Shown here one piece after another: positions 7,474 through 10,445 of a stretch of DNA of 10,445 nt. The stretch covers positions 1 through 10,445 of the forward strand of contig CAZFCK010000172.1 in NCBI GenBank assembly GCA_964517355.1, in the 5' to 3' direction. Each line of letters begins with the position of its first letter. Position 1 is the stretch's first letter. The notes beneath the pieces were generated by a model, which was given only the letters and a program-made list of their open reading frames with translations, had not been told where the DNA came from and did not search any database. Made by a program: the position numbers and the translations under genes. The DNA comes from CAZFCK01 sp964517355. GTDB lineage: Bacteria; Desulfobacterota; Desulfovibrionia; Desulfovibrionales; Desulfovibrionaceae.

Positions 7474-9309
7474 CTAGATTTGCGCCCTATGGGGCGCATC
7501 CACCGTCTCCACGGAAACGGGACCGGTTGCCGCCTCCGGCAGCGTGAAACAAAATGTTGCGCCATAGCCCTTGTCCGCCGGTCCTTGCACCCATATTTCC
7601 CCGCCCATTTTCAACACCATGTGCCGTGTTATGGCCAATCCCAAACCTGAAGAGCCGGAACCGTCTTTCGCCCGGTGCTTATCCACGCGGTAAAAACGTT
7701 CAAAAATGCGTTTACGCTCCTCCCTGGGTATTCCCGGCCCGTTGTCCTGGACATAAAAAGCGACACGCCCTTTCCGGACTTCGCTCCAAAGTTCAATCCG
7801 CTGGGTATGACGCTTCTCCTGCGGCACGCCGTACCGCACGGCGTTTTCAAGTAAATTGCGAAACACCTGCACAAGCCTGTCCATATCCGCCATGACAATG
7901 GCCTGGTTGTTATCAAGACGAACATCCAATTCTCCCGCATACTGCCGCAGGACATGGGAACACTCTCTCGTGGCTTGCTTCAGGGCGTCCGCGGCATCCA
8001 CTTCCGTGACTTCGAAAGCATTCTTCCCGTCTTCCATTCGTGCGAGGTTGAGCAGATCATTGACCAGTTTTGACATATGATTGGCATTGCGCAATATGAC
8101 CTGCATGAAGTCGATATGGTTTTGCGCGCTCCCGGTTCCCTGCTCCAGTCTGAGCAACACTGTTTCGGCATAGCCCTTGATTGATGTGAGCGGTGTCCGC
8201 AATTCATGCGACACATTGGAGACGAAATCGCTCCTCACCCGCTCCAGGCGGCTCAACGTGCTGATATCGTGAAACACCGCCACGGCGCCCAGGGCGTCCG
8301 GGCCGCTCTCCCTGCTTTTCAAATTCACGATGGCCACATCGTACACGGCGTCTTTGCGCGGCTCTATCTGAAACGTACGCAAGGCGCGCTCGTTCACAGC
8401 CGTGATCACTTCCTGACAAGCCTGTTGCAATTCCGGGCTGCTTATCACTTCCAACGGCTGCTTCCCTTCCGCTCCGCGGCATTCCGGAAAAACACGAAGC
8501 AGGGCCGTATTGACGGAGCGAATCCTGCAAGATGCGTCCAGCACTATCACGCCTTCGTTCATGCTCTCCAAGACCGCCTCGAATTGTTCCTTTTGCTCTA
8601 CGATGGTGATGAAATGGGACTCGATACGCTGCGCCATGCCGTTGATGGAGCGGCCCAAGGCATCGAGCTCCCGGCTGTGAAAACCTTTGGCTCGTTCTTT
8701 ATATCGCCCCCGCCCAATGGCCTCGGCCACGGCGATCAGGGAATCCATGGAGCGCCCAAGCCATCTGACCAGAAACAGGCTGAATATGCCGGACAAGACT
8801 ATTGCCGCGGCAAGGGACAGCCCCATCCCCATATTCACGCGCCGCACCCCGTCAACGGCCGAAACATGCGGCATGGCCACGCCGATCCAGCCCGAAGGCC
8901 AGCCGCTTCCGTTGGGTTCGACAAACCGCCAGGCGCGCAGCAGCCGTTTTTCCCGCAAGGTCTTTTCATCAAGCACGGTTCGCGGCTCCTTCGTCACAGG
9001 GGCGGCGCCCAGCACGGCAATAAGCCCCGGATCGCCCGCCCGGGCCAGCACATGGCCTTTGGAATCCACAAAGGCCATTCCAAGCCCCAGGGCGTCCGCC
9101 GTGGCCTGCGCTCCGCGATCCGCCCCCCCTTCACCGCACAATTCATGTAAAGCGAGATCGAGCAGAACATGCGCGTCGTGTTGCGCCGCAATGGCCAAGC
9201 CTTCCAGAAAGATGCCGCGCATAAACCAGGAGGGAACCAGCACCCCCAGCGCCACGACCAGGAGAAAGGAGAACAGCACCCTGTTTCGAAAGGAAAATCC
9301 ACGCCGCAT
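7474..9309 (-). CDS. phoR: Phosphate-responsive sensor histidine kinase PhoR
   Basis: The 611-aa membrane kinase has a first transmembrane helix (about 11-31), an extracytoplasmic domain (about 32-160) and a second helix (about 161-183). A HAMP linker (about 184-235) and a PAS domain (about 238-350) follow. The HisKA domain carries the phosphorylated histidine in SNVSHELRTPL (364-374, H368). The ATPase domain shows N-box FRNLLENA (483-490), DNGPGIP (522-528) and GSGSSGLGL (550-558). The periplasmic region is larger than in E. coli PhoR, which has almost none, but is common in other bacteria. It starts six bases after phoB, with GGGAG at the end of phoB as ribosome site. The neighbours phoB, pstB and phoU make phosphate control the natural assignment; the signal itself is not readable from sequence. 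Confidence 0.93.
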   Translation of the reverse strand: MRRGFSFRNRVLFSFLLVVALGVLVPSWFMRGIFLEGLAIAAQHDAHVLLDLALHELCGEGGADRGAQATADALGLGMAFVDSKGHVLARAGDPGLIAVLGAAPVTKEPRTVLDEKTLREKRLLRAWRFVEPNGSGWPSGWIGVAMPHVSAVDGVRRVNMGMGLSLAAAIVLSGIFSLFLVRWLGRSMDSLIAVAEAIGRGRYKERAKGFHSRELDALGRSINGMAQRIESHFITIVEQKEQFEAVLESMNEGVIVLDASCRIRSVNTALLRVFPECRGAEGKQPLEVISSPELQQACQEVITAVNERALRTFQIEPRKDAVYDVAIVNLKSRESGPDALGAVAVFHDISTLSRLERVRSDFVSNVSHELRTPLTSIKGYAETVLLRLEQGTGSAQNHIDFMQVILRNANHMSKLVNDLLNLARMEDGKNAFEVTEVDAADALKQATRECSHVLRQYAGELDVRLDNNQAIVMADMDRLVQVFRNLLENAVRYGVPQEKRHTQRIELWSEVRKGRVAFYVQDNGPGIPREERKRIFERFYRVDKHRAKDGSGSSGLGLAITRHMVLKMGGEIWVQGPADKGYGATFCFTLPEAATGPVSVETVDAPHRAQI

Positions 9310-9315
9310 GCGGCA

Positions 9316-10005
9316 TTACTCCCGAAACCGGTAGCCCACGCCGCGCACCGTCTCGACATAAATCGCATATGGGCCCATTTTTTGGCGCAAGCGCCTGATA
9401 TGCGTGTCCACAGTCCGGGCATAGCCTTCGAATTCATAGCCCCAAACCCTGTTCAACAGCTGATCCCGGGTCAGCACCCGCCCATGGCGGCTGATGAGTT
9501 CCGTCAGCAGTTTGAACTCGGTGGCCGTCAGCTCCACTTCCTCGCCATCCACAGTCACTTTATGGGCCTCGGAATCCACCGCCAGGCCGTCACGCTGCCA
9601 ATGCTGGCGCTCCAGCTCAGCCCCCGCGGTCTGGGAGCGTTTTAGAATGCCCTTGACGCGCAATAGAAGTTCCCTGGGGCTGAAAGGCTTGACCACATAA
9701 TCGTCCGCGCCGAGTTCCAACCCCACGATACGATCCACCTCCTCGCCACGCGCCGTGAGCATCACCACGGGAATGGAAGAGGTTTCCTTGTTCCGCTTCA
9801 GTTCCTTACACACCTCAAAGCCGTCCAAGCCCGGCAACATGATATCGAGAATAATCAGATGGGGACTTTTAGCTTTCGCCAGATTCAACCCTTCGTATCC
9901 GTCCGAACAGGGCACGACCATGTAACCTGCCGTTTCCAGGTTAAATGTCAGCAAATGTAAAATGTCCTCGTCATCTTCAATGACTAGGATGCTTTCGTTC
10001 GACAT
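9316..10005 (-). CDS. phoB: Phosphate regulon response regulator PhoB
   Basis: The 229-aa product, the same length as E. coli PhoB, has a receiver domain (1-122) with acidic pocket EDDED (10-14), phosphorylated Asp in LDIMLPG (53-59, D54), T84 and K106 in VKPFSP (105-110). A winged-helix DNA-binding domain follows (about 135-229), with ARTVDTHIRRLRQK (196-209) as recognition helix and the final hairpin VRGVGYRF (220-227). When phosphorylated by PhoR it binds Pho boxes and activates phosphate genes. I start it at the ATG at 10005 because GGAGG lies five bases upstream and the protein begins like PhoB; a longer frame from 10071 would begin inside the Pho box. It is the first gene of the block and probably controls itself. 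Confidence 0.95.
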   Translation of the reverse strand: MSNESILVIEDDEDILHLLTFNLETAGYMVVPCSDGYEGLNLAKAKSPHLIILDIMLPGLDGFEVCKELKRNKETSSIPVVMLTARGEEVDRIVGLELGADDYVVKPFSPRELLLRVKGILKRSQTAGAELERQHWQRDGLAVDSEAHKVTVDGEEVELTATEFKLLTELISRHGRVLTRDQLLNRVWGYEFEGYARTVDTHIRRLRQKMGPYAIYVETVRGVGYRFRE

Positions 10006-10010
10006 GGCTT

Positions 10011-10015
10011 CCTCC
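10011..10015 (-). promoter_or_regulatory. Ribosome binding site of phoB
   Basis: GGAGG on the minus strand, five bases before the ATG at 10005, fixes the phoB start. Confidence 0.8.
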
Positions 10016-10053
10016 AAGCGCAAAAGTCTTATCCAAACATCCGTGGCAAATTC

Positions 10054-10082
10054 ATTATCGCCAGGTGACAACTCCGTGACAG
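10054..10082 (-). promoter_or_regulatory. Pho box with overlapping promoter upstream of phoB
   Basis: On the minus strand, 10082-10065 reads CTGTCACGGAGTTGTCAC: two 7-base direct repeats separated by four bases, an 11-base period. This is the architecture of the enterobacterial Pho box and close to the one before E. coli phoA. CTGTCA (10082-10077) also serves as a -35-like hexamer, with GATAAT (10059-10054) as -10 after a 17-base spacer. The start site would fall near 10047, about 40 bases before the phoB ATG. The match to a consensus from a distant group is strong but is my reading by eye. Confidence 0.7.
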
Positions 10083-10112
10083 AACGTGTTTCTAAATTCG
10101 TTATAGAAAGAA

Positions 10113-10158
10113 AGTGCGAGAGGGGAAACCCTTTGAAAAGGGTTTCCCCTCTCGCGCT
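10113..10158 (-). terminator. Strong 22-bp hairpin with U-rich tail on the phoB side
   Basis: 10113-10134 pairs with 10137-10158 over 22 positions, with one G-T wobble and a two-base loop. On the minus strand the stem is followed by TTTCTTTCTAT, which fits an intrinsic terminator that stops read-through from the right before it reaches phoB. It lies 31 bases upstream of the Pho box and so would insulate that promoter. It could instead be a dispersed intergenic repeat; hairpins of this GGGGAAACCC style seem familiar from Desulfovibrio, from memory only. Confidence 0.55.
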
Positions 10159-10293
10159 CTCTCCTTCCCAAACTTCCTAATTTTGAGGAGTTCAAATCTA
10201 TCAATTCGATACTCGACTTTCTGAGTAGAGCGTGTACTATAACGGTTCGTATTTGTAGAAAAAACAAGTACAAAAAGTTGTTTTTAATGGCGT
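10159..10293. other. AT-rich gene-free stretch
   Basis: Between the two hairpin regions I find no credible gene. There is a small inverted repeat (TACTC at 10210-10214 with GAGTA at 10223-10227) and promoter-like hexamers on both strands, none convincing. The stretch is more AT-rich than the coding part. Together with the flanking hairpins it makes up most of the 440-base gene-free right end. Confidence 0.5.
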
Positions 10294-10355
10294 CCAGGGG
10301 CCTCCCCTGGTCGTCGTGCGGGCGCAAAAGCCCGCGACGTTATTCTTTTTTTCTT
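10294..10355 (+). terminator. Double hairpin followed by a T-run
   Basis: A first hairpin, CCAGGGG (10294-10300) with CCCCTGG (10304-10310), has a three-base loop. A second pairs CGTCG and CGGGC (10312-10316, 10319-10323, with a two-base bulge) with GCCCG and CGACG (10330-10339). The sequence TTATTCTTTTTTT follows on the plus strand, which fits an intrinsic terminator for a plus-strand transcript. No plus-strand gene precedes it in the window, so its client is unknown; a small RNA or a bidirectional terminator are possible. Confidence 0.5.
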
Positions 10356-10393
10356 GTAGTCCGAACGCCGTATGAAAATACGTAAATCGTTTC

Positions 10394-10440
10394 TAGAGCA
10401 TCTCACGCTTGAAAAGCGCTAGATGCTCTTATGCATTTCC
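10394..10440. repeat. 47-bp inverted repeat, right copy
   Basis: Exact reverse complement of bases 1-47. Internal hairpin arms are 10395-10403 and 10421-10429, with a shorter inner stem around the loop at 10411-10413. With the left copy it encloses the complete phoBR-pstB-phoU and GAK block. No transposase lies between them and no target duplication can be checked, because the left flank is outside the window. Confidence 0.9.
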
Positions 10441-10445
10441 TTGGA

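Noticed and set aside
8206..9150. A 314-codon open frame on the plus strand opposite phoR
   Set aside because: It lies wholly inside a clear histidine kinase gene, has low-complexity His/Pro/Arg-rich content and shows no recognisable domain; it is a mirror of GC-rich coding sequence.
10006..10071. A longer phoB start at 10071
   Set aside because: It would begin inside the Pho box and upstream of the likely transcript start; the ATG at 10005 has GGAGG and gives the standard 229-aa PhoB.
10181..10210. A tRNA-like TTCAAAT stretch that might be an attachment site
   Set aside because: The flanking bases do not form a T-arm stem and no acceptor or anticodon arm is present.
10055..10327. A 90-codon minus-strand frame upstream of phoB
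   Set aside because: It reads straight through the 22-bp hairpin and part of the Pho box, so it is not a credible protein.
1..10445. Composite transposon or CRISPR array
   Set aside because: The terminal repeats are suggestive, but there is no transposase or integrase gene, no insertion sequence and no regularly spaced direct repeats.

Overview
The window is one long run of ten genes, all on the minus strand, so transcription goes from the right edge to the left. The proteins and genome style (moderately high GC, several GC-rich hairpins between genes, a GAK/XXXCH-type gene set) suggest a deltaproteobacterial sulfate reducer of the Desulfovibrio group. That placement is inferred from family recognition and has not been searched.

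Right part (about 5960-10090): a phosphate-control module. A candidate Pho box and promoter (10054-10082) lie just upstream of phoB (response regulator), phoR (membrane sensor kinase), pstB (phosphate-transport ATPase) and phoU. Gaps are 6-16 bases, so these four look like one operon. The partner genes pstS, pstC and pstA are not in the window.

Left part (45-5917): six further genes in the same direction, with gaps of 92, 29, 61, 4 and 20 bases and one 4-base overlap. In transcription order they are: a protein with an amphi-Trp-like N-terminus and a cytochrome c'-like C-terminus ending in a degenerate heme motif (XXXCH); a PHP-like metal-dependent phosphoesterase candidate; a small amphi-Trp domain protein; a fusion of PhoU to an aminoglycoside-phosphotransferase-like kinase; an ATP-grasp enzyme; and an HPr-kinase-like P-loop protein. 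This is recognisably the little-studied set that protein-family databases call the GAK system. Its substrate and product are not known to me. Here it sits directly behind phoBR-pstB-phoU, and one of its proteins carries its own PhoU domain. The simplest reading is a phosphate-responsive pathway that makes, modifies or stores a phosphorylated or peptide-ligated compound.

Edges: a perfect 47-bp inverted repeat bounds the whole block (1-47 and 10394-10440). Each copy is itself an imperfect hairpin, and the left copy supplies the stop codon of the last gene. The gene-free right end (10006-10393) holds the Pho promoter, a 22-bp hairpin with a U-rich tail facing phoB, and a double hairpin with a T-run on the plus strand. 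I see no transposase, integrase, tRNA, rRNA or CRISPR array.
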